Shown: positions 52,147-61,482 of the stretch, one piece after another | Numbering within the stretch: position 1 is the first letter of the stretch | Layout of the letters: every line of letters starts with the position of its first letter | NCBI RefSeq assembly: GCF_900182705.1 | Contig: NZ_FXTP01000001.1 | Location: forward strand, 1-64,000 | DNA from: Gracilimonas mengyeensis | GTDB lineage: Bacteria > Bacteroidota > Rhodothermia > Balneolales > Balneolaceae | Length of the DNA stretch: 64,000 nucleotides | Direction of reading: 5' to 3' | Program-made: the position numbers and the translations under genes | The notes under the pieces: generated by a model | What the model was told of the DNA's origin: nothing | What the model saw: only the letters and a program-made list of their open reading frames with translations | Databases searched by the model: none

Positions 52147-53226
52147 ATGAAACGCATACTCATCACCATCGGGGTATTGGTCGTATTAGGATTATTGGCC
52201 ATACCCAAAGTAAAAAGCCTAACGCAAGCCTCTGATGCCGGACAGTCTTCCAATGCCTCAAATGAACCGTTATTGGTTGATGTCCATTTGGTGGAAGCGC
52301 AGGTATTTGAGAATAAGATATTTACCACAGGCACCTTGCTTGCCAACGAAAGCGTGGACTTGCGCAGCGAGACCTCGGGAAAAATAACAGAGCTCCAGCT
52401 GGAAGAAGGGCAGCAGGTTAAAGCCGGTGAATTGCTGTTGAAAATTAATGACAGTGAACTACAGGCCCAGTTGAAACAGGCAGAATATCGACTGAGTTTA
52501 GCAGAACAACGGGAAACCCGCCAAAAGCAACTGCTGGATCGTGGGGGGATTAGCCAGGACCAATACGATGCCACACTGAACGAACTGAATGTGTTGCAAT
52601 CGGAAGTAGATTTGATCAAAGCTCAAATAGATAAAACCCAGATCAATGCTCCGTTTGATGGCGTTGTTGGTTTGCGTTATGTGAGTAATGGCAGTTATAT
52701 CTCACCAACAACCGAAATTGCGAATTTACAATCCATCAACCCCATTAAAATTGAGTTTTCAATTCCCGAGCGCTATGCCGGTGTGGTTGAAGAAGGCGAC
52801 CGGGTGATTTTTTCGGTACAGGGACAGGATCAGGACTTTGAAGCTTCTATCTATGCCATCGAGCCCCGTATCGATCCCCAAACCCGAACCCTGCGTATGC
52901 GTGCCCGTGCTGCCAACAACGACGGATTATTACTGCCGGGAGCTTTCGCCAATATGGAGCTCATTCTGGAAGAAATTGAAGATGCCTTGCTGATTCCATC
53001 TATTAGTGTGATTCCCGAATTGGATGGACAAAAGGTATTTGTATTAAGAGACGGCGTGGTACAGGAACAGCAAGTTTCTACAGGTATCCGTACGGAATCA
53101 TCCGTACAAATTACCAGCGGACTTGCTCCCGGCGACTCCGTTTTGACCACCGGCCTTTTGCAAGTTCGTAGCGGTCAGCCGGTACGGGTAGATGAAGTGG
53201 ACAGATTCGAGGAGTTAGACCTATGA
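52147..53226 (+). CDS. RND efflux periplasmic adaptor, pump 2
   Basis: 359-aa membrane fusion protein. N-terminal anchor (ILITIGVLVVLGLLAIP), lipoyl and hairpin region (LRSETSGKITELQLEEGQQVKAGELLLKINDSELQAQLKQAEYRLSLAEQRE...), return 'TQINAPFDGVVGLRYVSNGSYISP', beta-barrel and a C-terminal membrane-proximal domain. Its stop overlaps the permease start by ATGA (53223), so the two are coupled. First gene of a complete adaptor-permease-channel operon. Confidence 0.92.
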   Translation: MKRILITIGVLVVLGLLAIPKVKSLTQASDAGQSSNASNEPLLVDVHLVEAQVFENKIFTTGTLLANESVDLRSETSGKITELQLEEGQQVKAGELLLKINDSELQAQLKQAEYRLSLAEQRETRQKQLLDRGGISQDQYDATLNELNVLQSEVDLIKAQIDKTQINAPFDGVVGLRYVSNGSYISPTTEIANLQSINPIKIEFSIPERYAGVVEEGDRVIFSVQGQDQDFEASIYAIEPRIDPQTRTLRMRARAANNDGLLLPGAFANMELILEEIEDALLIPSISVIPELDGQKVFVLRDGVVQEQQVSTGIRTESSVQITSGLAPGDSVLTTGLLQVRSGQPVRVDEVDRFEELDL

Positions 53227-56200
53227 GTTTATCGTCCTTAAGTATTCGCCGGCCGGTATTGGCTACGGTATTGTCGCTGGTTATCCTGATTTTGGGTGTG
53301 GTGGCATTTACCTTTTTGGGCATTCGGGAATATCCTGCTACGGAGCCGCCCATTGTTACGGTTAGTACATCCTACACCGGGGCTAACGCGGATGTCATCG
53401 AATCCCAGATTACCGAACCGCTGGAAGAAGAAATCAACGGGATTGCCGGTATCCGCACCATGACGTCCGTGAGCCGTGAAGGCCGCAGTACCATCACCGT
53501 AGAATTTGACCTGGAAATTAATCTCGATAACGCCGCCAATGATGTGCAATCCCGGGTTTCCCGGGCGGTGCGTGAATTACCACCTGATGCAGATCCGCCG
53601 GTGGTTTCTAAAGCAGATGCCGATGCCAGTCCCATTGTGTTTCTCAATGTGCGCAGTGATAAGCGGAACCTGCTGAGTTTATCCGATATTGCCCTAAATG
53701 ATTTCAAGGAACGGGTACAAACCATCCCCGGGGTAAGCAGCGTACAAATTTGGGGTGAAAAGCAGTACTCCATGCGTTTGTGGATGGATCCATTGAGGCT
53801 GGCCGCTTACAGCCTCACTCCGCTGGATGTACAACAAGCCCTCCAACGCGAAAATGTGGAACTGCCTTCCGGACGCATTGAAGGAGAAATGACCGAGCTG
53901 ACAGTCCGAACGCAAGGACGTCTTTATGAACCTGAAGAATTCAACAACCTTATCATCACCGAACAGGGTGGAGACGTAGTTCGCTTTCGGGATATTGGCC
54001 GGGCAGAGTTAGGTCCTGCTAACGAACGTACCATCTTAAAAAGAAACGGCGTACCAATGGTAGGGGTGGTCATTGTTCCCCAGCCGGGTGCAAACCAGAT
54101 TGAGATTGCCAATGAATTTTACAACCGGGTAGAGCAAATCAAAGAAGATTTACCCCCGGATATCCAAACGGCTATCGGTTTTGATACCACGCAGTATGTA
54201 CGAGATTCCATTGATGAGGTGCAGCAGACCATATTTCTGGCGCTGGCACTGGTAATCCTGATTATCTTTTTATTCTTGCGGGATTTGCGGACGACCATCA
54301 TTCCCATTATTGTAATTCCCATTGCTTTGATCGGGGCCTTTTTCGTGATGTACATCGCAGATTTTTCCATCAACGTACTCACCTTGCTGGCCATCGTATT
54401 GGCCATTGGTTTGGTAGTGGACGATGCCATTGTGGTTCTCGAAAACATCTATGCCAAAATTGAGGACGGCATGGGCACCATTGAGGCCGGAATACTGGGA
54501 TCCCGGGAAATCTTTTTTGCCGTGGTGGCTACTTCCTTGGCACTTGTTTCCGTGTTTACGCCGCTATTGTTTTTAGGCGGGATTACAGGTCGCCTGTTTC
54601 TCGAATTTGGCGTGGTGATGGCCGGGGCTATTATCATTTCATCATTTGTGGCTTTGACGCTCACCCCGATGCTATCCACCAAGATTTTAACCGCGGATTC
54701 CAAACACAGTACCTTCTACAAAAAAACAGAACCATTTTACCAATGGCTGAACAAAAAGTATAAGTCCAGCTTGGAATCCTTTATGGAATATCGCTGGGTA
54801 TCTTTCGTGATTGTAGCACTTTGTGGGGCAGGCATCTGGTTGTTTTTTGGAAGCCTGCAGCAGGAGTTGGCACCGCTGGAAGATCGCGGTCGCCTCATTG
54901 TAAGTTCCACCGCACCGGAAGGAGCTACCTTTGAATACATGGACCACTATGTAGACCAGCTCACCGATTTCATCCTGGACGAGGTTCCGGAAACCGAAGG
55001 ACTGATCACCGTAACCTCTCCCGGTTTTGGTGCCTCCAGTTCGGTTAACTCTGCCTTTGGGCGTATTATCCTGAGTGATGCCAGTGAACGGGAGCGGACT
55101 CAGCAGGAAATCTACAACGATCTCTCATCCAAGGTACAGGATTTGAGTGGAGCCCGTACATTCATCGCACAAGAACAAAGCATTGGTGGGAGTCGGGGAG
55201 GCCAACCGGTACAGTATGTACTCCAAGCCGGTACCATTGATGAGTTGAAAGAGATCATTCCTGAGTTCCTGGAACAAGCCCGCCAGGATCCGGCTTTTGC
55301 TTTTGTAGATATCGACCTCAAATTTAGTAAGCCCGAAGTGGAAATCAGCATTGATCGCGACCGGGCTCAGGCGCTGGGTGTTTCTACCCGGGATGTGGCC
55401 CAGACTCTTCAGCTGGCTTACAGTGGTCAACGATTCGGCTATTTTCTAAGAGGAGGGAAGCAGTACCAGGTGATTGGACAGATGTCTCGCGAAGACCGAA
55501 ATGCGCCCGTCGATTTGCGAAGTTTATATGTGCGTAACAACCAGGGAGAAATTATCCAGCTGGATAACCTGGTTACGCTCACCGAGCAGAGTAGTCCGCC
55601 ACAGCTATATCGTTTTAATCGATATGCCTCGGCTACCGTCTCTGCCAGCCTTTCTCCCGGTTACACCATTGGAGATGGTATTGATGCCATGGATGCCATC
55701 GCTGACCAAGTGTTGGATGAGTCCTATACAACTTCATTATCAGGACCTTCCCGAGATTTTGTGGAGAGTTCATCAAGCCTGATTTATGTATTTATGCTGG
55801 CTTTGCTTCTGGTTTATTTAGTGCTCTCGGCTCAATTCGAAAGTTTCCGTGATCCTCTCGTAATCATGTTTACCGTTCCTCTGGCACTGACGGGAGCATT
55901 ACTTACACTCTGGTACTTCAATCAAACGCTGAATATTTTCAGTCAGATTGGGATGATCATGCTGATTGGCTTGGTTACCAAAAACGGGATTCTGATTGTG
56001 GAATTTGCCAACCAGAGGCAGCTGCAGGGCTTATCCAATCTGGAAGCCATTAAAGATGCCGCCGTGGCTCGTTTCCGTCCTATTTTGATGACTAGTATGT
56101 CTACCGTGTTGGGGATTTTGCCCATTGCATTGGCCATTGGGGCCGGAGCTGAAAGCCGTAAATCAATGGGGATTGCCATCATTGGTGGACTGATATTTGC

Positions 56201-56333
56201 CAGTGTGCTTACACTGTATGTGATCCCCGCTTTATACACGTACATCTCAGCAGAGCGCTCCCAAAAAGAAACCATTGATGATGAAACTTTCCGCAAACTG
56301 GAAAACCTCGAAACCGCAGACCTTAACGCGTAA
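53223..56333 (+). CDS. RND efflux permease, pump 2, AcrB/HAE1 type
   Basis: Proton-driven multidrug-type permease of 1036 aa. Standard plan: TM1 (RRPVLATVLSLVILILGVVAFTFLGIREYP), porter loop (EEINGIAGIRTMTSVSREGRSTITVEF), TM4 pair Asp400/Asp401 ([15 protein letters not shown]), second repeat, and TM10 Lys920-Asn921 (LVTKNGILIVEFAN). The full AcrB proton-relay set is thus present, unlike pump 1. Coupled to the adaptor, and the channel gene follows 6 bp downstream. Substrates unknown; hydrophobic or amphiphilic compounds likely from the family. Confidence 0.95.
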   Translation: MSLSSLSIRRPVLATVLSLVILILGVVAFTFLGIREYPATEPPIVTVSTSYTGANADVIESQITEPLEEEINGIAGIRTMTSVSREGRSTITVEFDLEINLDNAANDVQSRVSRAVRELPPDADPPVVSKADADASPIVFLNVRSDKRNLLSLSDIALNDFKERVQTIPGVSSVQIWGEKQYSMRLWMDPLRLAAYSLTPLDVQQALQRENVELPSGRIEGEMTELTVRTQGRLYEPEEFNNLIITEQGGDVVRFRDIGRAELGPANERTILKRNGVPMVGVVIVPQPGANQIEIANEFYNRVEQIKEDLPPDIQTAIGFDTTQYVRDSIDEVQQTIFLALALVILIIFLFLRDLRTTIIPIIVIPIALIGAFFVMYIADFSINVLTLLAIVLAIGLVVDDAIVVLENIYAKIEDGMGTIEAGILGSREIFFAVVATSLALVSVFTPLLFLGGITGRLFLEFGVVMAGAIIISSFVALTLTPMLSTKILTADSKHSTFYKKTEPFYQWLNKKYKSSLESFMEYRWVSFVIVALCGAGIWLFFGSLQQELAPLEDRGRLIVSSTAPEGATFEYMDHYVDQLTDFILDEVPETEGLITVTSPGFGASSSVNSAFGRIILSDASERERTQQEIYNDLSSKVQDLSGARTFIAQEQSIGGSRGGQPVQYVLQAGTIDELKEIIPEFLEQARQDPAFAFVDIDLKFSKPEVEISIDRDRAQALGVSTRDVAQTLQLAYSGQRFGYFLRGGKQYQVIGQMSREDRNAPVDLRSLYVRNNQGEIIQLDNLVTLTEQSSPPQLYRFNRYASATVSASLSPGYTIGDGIDAMDAIADQVLDESYTTSLSGPSRDFVESSSSLIYVFMLALLLVYLVLSAQFESFRDPLVIMFTVPLALTGALLTLWYFNQTLNIFSQIGMIMLIGLVTKNGILIVEFANQRQLQGLSNLEAIKDAAVARFRPILMTSMSTVLGILPIALAIGAGAESRKSMGIAIIGGLIFASVLTLYVIPALYTYISAERSQKETIDDETFRKLENLETADLNA

Positions 56334-56339
56334 GCTTTG

Positions 56340-57686
56340 ATGAATCGCTTAAAATCACTATCACAAATAGTAACTGTTTTTCTTTGTTTTGGGGTGATGG
56401 TTTCGTTACCCGTACAAGCCCAGCAGACTCTGAGTTTAGAAGATGCCATTCGTCTTGGTATGGAGAAAAACTTTGCCATCCGGATTGCAGAAAACAACGC
56501 CCGCATTGCCGACAACAATGCATCTATAGGCAACGCCGGTTTCCTGCCGGTGGTTACGGCCGACGGCTCCATCAACGAAAGGATCGAAGACAATACCACG
56601 GTGTATGGCAGTCCAAGCATCCCGGATCGAAATGATGAAGGTGCCCGCACCACCGTGTACAACTATGGTATAGATGCAACCTGGACGCTGTTTGACGGCC
56701 TCACCATGTTTGCAGCATTCGACCGTCTGGCCGCCCAGAAAGAAATCAGTGAAGTTCAGGCCCGCCAACAGGTTGAGTTGGTGTTAGCAGATATTATAAC
56801 TGGGTATTACGAAATTGCCGGCCAGCAAAAAGCTGCGGCTGTGTTAGATAGCACGGTAAAAATATCAGAAGAGCGTATTCGTATTGCCGAAAGCGCCTGG
56901 GATATTGGTTCAGGATCGGAATATGATTTGTTGCTCGCTCGGGGTGATTATAATGCCGACCGGGCTGCTTTGATTCGATCTCAAACATCGTTAAGCCAAC
57001 TCAAAATAGTATTGACTTCCGTGTTAGGGGATTTGCCTTCTTATGATTTTGCAGTAAATCCTGAAATAGAAATGGCCGAACTACTGGAGCTTGATGCTTT
57101 GATTGATGATGCCCTTGCCCAAAACAGGCAACTTACTATAGCAAGATTAACAGAACGTTCAGCACAGGCTGAAATAAGAGAGGTTAGAGGCGAGTGGTTT
57201 CCAGAGGTTTCCGTTTCCGGCGGATATGGATATCAGCGAACTGAAGCCAGCGCTGGTTTTGCAGAGTTTTCTGAAACTGACGGCTTTAGTTATGGAGTAA
57301 CGGCACGACTCAATTTGTTTGATGGGCTCAACAAAAACCGGCGTATGCAGAACGCTCAAATCACGGCTAAGAATGAGCAGCTGCGTATTGAGGAACTACA
57401 ACTTCAAATAACTGCGGAAGTGAGCCGTGTATATGCCCAATACCTGGATGCCCGCTCGCTAATCGAGCTGGAACAGGAAAACCTGGACATCAACAAAGAG
57501 ACCGTTGATATAGCTTTGGAGCGATACCGGCTCGGAACCATCAGTGCGATTGAATTGCGTGAGGCCCAGCAAAGCTTGCTGGATGCTGAAAACCGTTTGA
57601 TTGATGCGCAAATCCAAGCCAAAGCAGCAGAAACCGAGTTGCTTAGATTGAGTGGGCGTCTGCTTTCTGAGGAAATGGAAGATTAA
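56340..57686 (+). CDS. TolC-family outer-membrane channel, pump 2
   Basis: 448 aa with a signal peptide from ATG 56340 (LKSLSQIVTVFLCFGVMVSLPVQAQ); a TTG directly before is in frame. Two helical halves of the TolC fold are visible: 'LEDAIRLGMEKNFAIRIAENNARIADNNASIGNAGFLP' and 'LEQENLDINKETVDIALERYRLGTISAIELREAQQSLLDAENRLIDAQIQAKAAETELLRLSG' pattern in the second. Completes the tripartite pump with the two genes upstream. Confidence 0.92.
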   Translation: MNRLKSLSQIVTVFLCFGVMVSLPVQAQQTLSLEDAIRLGMEKNFAIRIAENNARIADNNASIGNAGFLPVVTADGSINERIEDNTTVYGSPSIPDRNDEGARTTVYNYGIDATWTLFDGLTMFAAFDRLAAQKEISEVQARQQVELVLADIITGYYEIAGQQKAAAVLDSTVKISEERIRIAESAWDIGSGSEYDLLLARGDYNADRAALIRSQTSLSQLKIVLTSVLGDLPSYDFAVNPEIEMAELLELDALIDDALAQNRQLTIARLTERSAQAEIREVRGEWFPEVSVSGGYGYQRTEASAGFAEFSETDGFSYGVTARLNLFDGLNKNRRMQNAQITAKNEQLRIEELQLQITAEVSRVYAQYLDARSLIELEQENLDINKETVDIALERYRLGTISAIELREAQQSLLDAENRLIDAQIQAKAAETELLRLSGRLLSEEMED

Positions 57687-57730
57687 CAGAATACTACATG
57701 TTTAAAAACATCAAATTTAAGAATATAATA

Positions 57731-57890
57731 GATCCTTCCTCATTCATTTCGCTACGCTCCATTCACTCCTCAGGATGACATTCAGGGTGGACGGCTATCA
57801 TAAGGCGCTAAAGGCGCCTTTAATCTCTACCCCAACTCCTTTGTCATCTTGAACGAAATGAAGCATAGCGGAATGAAGTGAAAGATCTCC
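57731..57890. repeat. MITE-like element with ~50-bp imperfect inverted ends
   Basis: The left arm (57731-57780, ...TCAGGATGACA) and right arm (57842-57890, TGTCATCTTGA...) are imperfect inverted copies; a perfect hairpin AAGGCGC-TAAAG-GCGCCTT (57802-57820) lies between. No coding. It resembles 'GTCATCCTGAACGAA'-type dispersed repeats. The rest of 57687-58029 shows nothing else. Confidence 0.65.
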
Positions 57891-58029
57891 CAAATTACAT
57901 GTATAGCAGGTTTTGGAGCACGTTTCTAAAAATGTATCCAACTTTTAGATAGTTATACTCAGCAAGTAATAAATCTTCCATAGCGAAGCGTTTCAATCTG
58001 CAATTTGTAATCTGTAATTATAAATTCAG

Positions 58030-58332
58030 CTACAGCCGTACCGGCTGGCTGGCCTCATCACCCACCACGGTGGTCCACTCTCGCACTTCCCATTTTTCAA
58101 CCAGTCCGTTTTGCACGTAAGGATCGTTTTTGGCAAAGTTTTCAGCTACCTCGGCCGTATCACCTTTGAATAAAAGAACGGCTTTATCAGCGGGATCATT
58201 GAGTGCGCCTCCGTGGATAAGATCACCCCGTTCGTAAGCATCCCAGGCCATTTTTAAATGTACCGAGCGGTACTTGGTTCGTTTTTCCAGGTAATCAGGA
58301 GAGAGGGTATAGAAGAGCAGGAAGTGTTTCAT
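58030..58332 (-). CDS. YciI-family protein
   Basis: 100-aa ferredoxin-like-fold protein. Family marks: N-terminal strand 'MKHFLLFYTLSPDYLEKR', conserved histidine His25 (YRSVHLKMAWDAYERGDLIHGGAL) and 'ENFAKNDPYVQNGLVEKWEVREW'. YciI proteins have unclear roles; some relatives are dehalogenase- or cyclase-like. It lies downstream of the anti-sigma-type gene on the minus strand (33-bp gap). Confidence 0.87.
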   Translation of the reverse strand: MKHFLLFYTLSPDYLEKRTKYRSVHLKMAWDAYERGDLIHGGALNDPADKAVLLFKGDTAEVAENFAKNDPYVQNGLVEKWEVREWTTVVGDEASQPVRL

Positions 58333-58365
58333 GGTTTGATAGAAGATGCCTTATTCAATCAGTTT

Positions 58366-58776
58366 TTAATCACTTGGCAAGTTAAAAATAAGGGTCAGTT
58401 TTGAACCGCCATCCGAGTATTTTACCTCGTCAGCGTATTCTTCCATTAAAAAGACCCCTCGTCCACTTGGCTTGTAAAGGTTTTCATCAGCCCGCGGATC
58501 GGGAATGTCTTCAGGATTAAATCCCTCGCCTTCATCTTGTGTTTCCACAACCAGCGCACCATCGTTGGTGAAAGCTGCTATTTCAACAGATTTTGAGGCG
58601 TCCAGTTTATTGCCGTGCACAATACCATTGGTAGCCGCCTCAGAAACGGTGAGCATGAGACGGGCATAAAAGGCATCGTCGAAGCCGAGTTTATCCTGCA
58701 GCGCCGAGAGTAAACCTTCTACTTTTTCGACCTCCTCGTAAGAAGATGATAACCTAAGTGTTTCTAATAATTTCAT
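58366..58776 (-). CDS. Anti-sigma regulatory factor, RsbW/SpoIIAB-like ATPase
   Basis: 136-aa GHKL/HATPase domain protein. N-box 'LMLTVSEAATNGIVHGN', G1 'VETQDEGEGFNPEDI', G2 'GRGVFLMEEYADEV'. Stand-alone domains of this kind are serine kinases that bind sigma factors and phosphorylate anti-anti-sigma partners. No STAS partner or sigma factor is nearby. It starts 3 bp after the gdhA stop, so is co-expressed with glutamate dehydrogenase. Confidence 0.87.
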   Translation of the reverse strand: MKLLETLRLSSSYEEVEKVEGLLSALQDKLGFDDAFYARLMLTVSEAATNGIVHGNKLDASKSVEIAAFTNDGALVVETQDEGEGFNPEDIPDPRADENLYKPSGRGVFLMEEYADEVKYSDGGSKLTLIFNLPSD

Positions 58777-58779
58777 CTA

Positions 58780-60090
58780 TTAAGCATAAATACCACGCAA
58801 TTTCAGCGTTGTAGCCACACGGTCGATGGCATACACATACGCCGCTTGACGGAGCGTAATACTATACTTTTCACTCACCATAAACAAGTTGTCAAAAGAT
58901 TCTCTCATTAAACGGTTTAAACGACGGTTAACGCGTTCTTCTGTCCAGAAGTATCCATGGCGATCCTGCACCCATTCAAAGTAAGAAACCGTTACGCCAC
59001 CTGCATTGGCCAGAATATCCGGGACAATCATAATGCCTTTTTCCTCCAGAATTTTATCGGCGTTGGCCGTTACCGGTCCGTTCGCCCCTTCTGAAATGAT
59101 CTTGGCTTTTATATTTGGAGCATTGTCTTTATTGATCTGATCTTCTTTGGCTGCTGGGATGAGCACATCACATTCCAGTTCCAGCAGTTCTCTGTTGGAT
59201 ATTTTCTCTGCGCCGTCAAAACCTTCCAGTGAAAATCCGTTAGTCAAGGAGTACTGAGTGGCTGCAGGAATATTGATCCCATCCTTATTGTAATAGCCGC
59301 CACTGATATCACTGATGGCAATAATTTTTGCGCCTTGTTCATACATCAGCTGAGCGGATACAGAACCTACATTCCCAAATCCTTGTACTACCACAGAAGT
59401 TTTACTGGGGGAGATGCGCAATTTGCTGAGGGCAGCCAGCGTACAAGTAACCACACCGCGTCCGGTAGCTTCCTTTCGGCCTTTGGAACCGCCTAAAATG
59501 ATAGGCTTACCGGTAACAACAGCGGTTTCGGTTTTCTTCTGATTCATACTGTACGTATCCATGATCCATGCCATCACCTGTTCATTGGTATTCATGTCAG
59601 GTGCTGGGATGTCGCGGTCGGGGCCAAACACATCCAGCATGTTGGAAGTGTATCGACGGGTAAGCCGTTCCAGCTCATTTTGGGATAACTCTTTGGGATT
59701 TACACGGACACCACCTTTGGCACCACCAAAAGGCACATTCACTACGGCACATTTCCAGGTCATCCAGGCCGCCAGGGCTTTTACTTCGTCAATGGTTACA
59801 TCATCAGAATAGCGGATGCCACCTTTGGAAGGACCAAGAATGCTATTGTGGATTACCCGGTAGCCTTCAAAAACCTCGATATCGCCGTTATCCATGGTAA
59901 CCGGGATAGACACCATGATCACTTTTTCGGGACTGGAGAGGTATTTAAAAACGCCTTCATTTAGCTCAAGGATTTCGGCGGCAAAGCGAAATCGCTCCAT
60001 CATGGAAGCAAAAGGGGAATCGGGAGTAATGTGGGGAACAGGTTCTTTATAAAAGCCGCTTGAAATAGAATTTTTTTTGTTATTGGACAT
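58780..60090 (-). CDS. gdhA: Glutamate dehydrogenase (Glu/Leu/Phe/Val family)
   Basis: 436-aa oxidoreductase interconverting glutamate and 2-oxoglutarate plus ammonia. Dimerisation/substrate domain with 'GPSKGGIRYSDDVTIDEVKALAAWMTWKCAVVNVPFGGAKGGVRVNP' (catalytic Lys in GGAKGG region), then the Rossmann domain (VVVQGFGNVGSVSAQLMYEQGAKIIAISD). Length fits the NAD(H)-type hexameric enzymes. It has an exact promoter box upstream and leads a three-gene minus-strand row. Confidence 0.94.
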   Translation of the reverse strand: MSNNKKNSISSGFYKEPVPHITPDSPFASMMERFRFAAEILELNEGVFKYLSSPEKVIMVSIPVTMDNGDIEVFEGYRVIHNSILGPSKGGIRYSDDVTIDEVKALAAWMTWKCAVVNVPFGGAKGGVRVNPKELSQNELERLTRRYTSNMLDVFGPDRDIPAPDMNTNEQVMAWIMDTYSMNQKKTETAVVTGKPIILGGSKGRKEATGRGVVTCTLAALSKLRISPSKTSVVVQGFGNVGSVSAQLMYEQGAKIIAISDISGGYYNKDGINIPAATQYSLTNGFSLEGFDGAEKISNRELLELECDVLIPAAKEDQINKDNAPNIKAKIISEGANGPVTANADKILEEKGIMIVPDILANAGGVTVSYFEWVQDRHGYFWTEERVNRRLNRLMRESFDNLFMVSEKYSITLRQAAYVYAIDRVATTLKLRGIYA

Positions 60091-60138
60091 CGTCTGTATT
60101 TGGGTAAAATGTTTGCTGAACGCTTAAAAAAGCGGTTC

Positions 60139-60146
60139 CAAATATA
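60139..60146 (-). promoter_or_regulatory. Promoter -7 box for gdhA
   Basis: Minus-strand TATATTTG, exact TAnnTTTG match, 48 bases before the start codon. Confidence 0.55.
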
Positions 60147-60206
60147 AAAGTATTATGACCAATAATGATAATTTTTGTGTAAAAAAACCGATCTTATTTC
60201 AAGTTT

Positions 60207-61220
60207 TTAAAAGTTCATGGAAACAGATAGGCCGGGAGCTGTTTGGCCTGTAGAGGGATCGAAAAGAGGAGCAGGAGCTACCTGCAAAGCCGTTTCTTGA
60301 TCAGCATTTTTAGCCCTAAAGTAACGGAACCCATTGTAGACCATCGAGGCACTTCCCATAATGATGTTGGCGACTGATAATTTTGTGCGGTCAGGATTCT
60401 TATAGGTCGTTTCCTGTTCCCAGCATGGAGCTACAATTCCACACATGGGATCGGTTTTAACTTGGGTATTATCCAGGTTAATTACACCAAGGGTAAGCGA
60501 AGCAAAGCCTAATGCACCATTTACCACATATGCATTACGGTTGGGTTGCCCTTTCATAAGCAGGTGATAGGTAGATAGCCCGATTTGCGCACCGGCCAGG
60601 AGAGATGAGCCAATGGCATATTCCGTCTCAATGTTGTTCTTGGTTACTGTTCGCCGGATAGGTTGGTAGGTAGGTTGTATCATGGCCGCTTCTTTTTTGG
60701 TAATACCGTTCTTAGCCAGCCATCCATCAATCAGTTTTGGGTTGATGTCTTTGACATAATCAAATTTATGGTCCCGGTTTATACGCTCAGCATAGGGGAG
60801 TCCTTCGGTTTGGGCAATCAGGTAACCTACCGCACACAGGTTGCCATCACGATCAATAAATACGGGCCTGCGGGTTTCAAAGTGATGATTTCTTGGAAAC
60901 ACTCCGCCCTCAGTATACTGTTCCAGTAAATCGATAATACGTGCCCGATTCTGTTGTTGTTGATGGGTGAGATCGTCTGTTTTCTTTTCCTTCAGCAAAG
61001 CAATCACATAGTTCAGGTGCGTTTTCAGGCGAAGAATCTCAGGAGAGGAGGCATCTGGTTCAACCCCGAAAGCCTGTTTATAACTGTCATCACCTATTAT
61101 TGCATTTACACTTTTATCTATCTGGGATGATCTGTTATCAAAAGAATTAGGAGAATGTATAAAACTGGCAGAAAGTAGAAAGAGCGCAGTTAGAAAAGGA
61201 AAGAAAGATCGAAATGTCAT
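60207..61220 (-). CDS. Exported protein of unknown function
   Basis: 337 aa from the internal ATG (MTFRSFFPFLTALFLLSASFIHS), which begins a signal peptide; an ATG 18 codons upstream would hide it. A helical domain (about 30-110) ends with 'RRPVFIDRDGNLCAVGYLIAQTEG', a motif I associate with a Bacteroidota family of unknown function. The C-terminal part has two hydrophobic segments (ASLLAGAQIGLSTYHLLM-like; ANIIMGSASMVYNGF). Role unknown. Confidence 0.62.
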   Translation of the reverse strand: MTFRSFFPFLTALFLLSASFIHSPNSFDNRSSQIDKSVNAIIGDDSYKQAFGVEPDASSPEILRLKTHLNYVIALLKEKKTDDLTHQQQQNRARIIDLLEQYTEGGVFPRNHHFETRRPVFIDRDGNLCAVGYLIAQTEGLPYAERINRDHKFDYVKDINPKLIDGWLAKNGITKKEAAMIQPTYQPIRRTVTKNNIETEYAIGSSLLAGAQIGLSTYHLLMKGQPNRNAYVVNGALGFASLTLGVINLDNTQVKTDPMCGIVAPCWEQETTYKNPDRTKLSVANIIMGSASMVYNGFRYFRAKNADQETALQVAPAPLFDPSTGQTAPGLSVSMNF

Positions 61221-61482
61221 ATCCCTGGTTTGATTGAAGTGAAAGAGCCATTTGTTAGCCAATACGCACTTCATGGCATATTCGCTACAGTACCTTTTAA
61301 AGAGAAATGAGTAGAGAAAGGAGATAATGCCTATTCAAGGGCCAATTTTTTTATGTATTTGCCGAAACGCTTCCAATTGTTGTTATCTAATTGTTAAGAA
61401 TAGGTCTTATAGCGGAATCGTAACACTGTCTTAACATAGATTTTTTACCCTTGGTCACAAATTCAGCACACAAATAGAATAG

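Noticed and set aside
55943-56662. 239-codon minus-strand frame over the RND permease and TolC genes
   Set aside because: Antisense to two clear genes; composition is serine/arginine noise.
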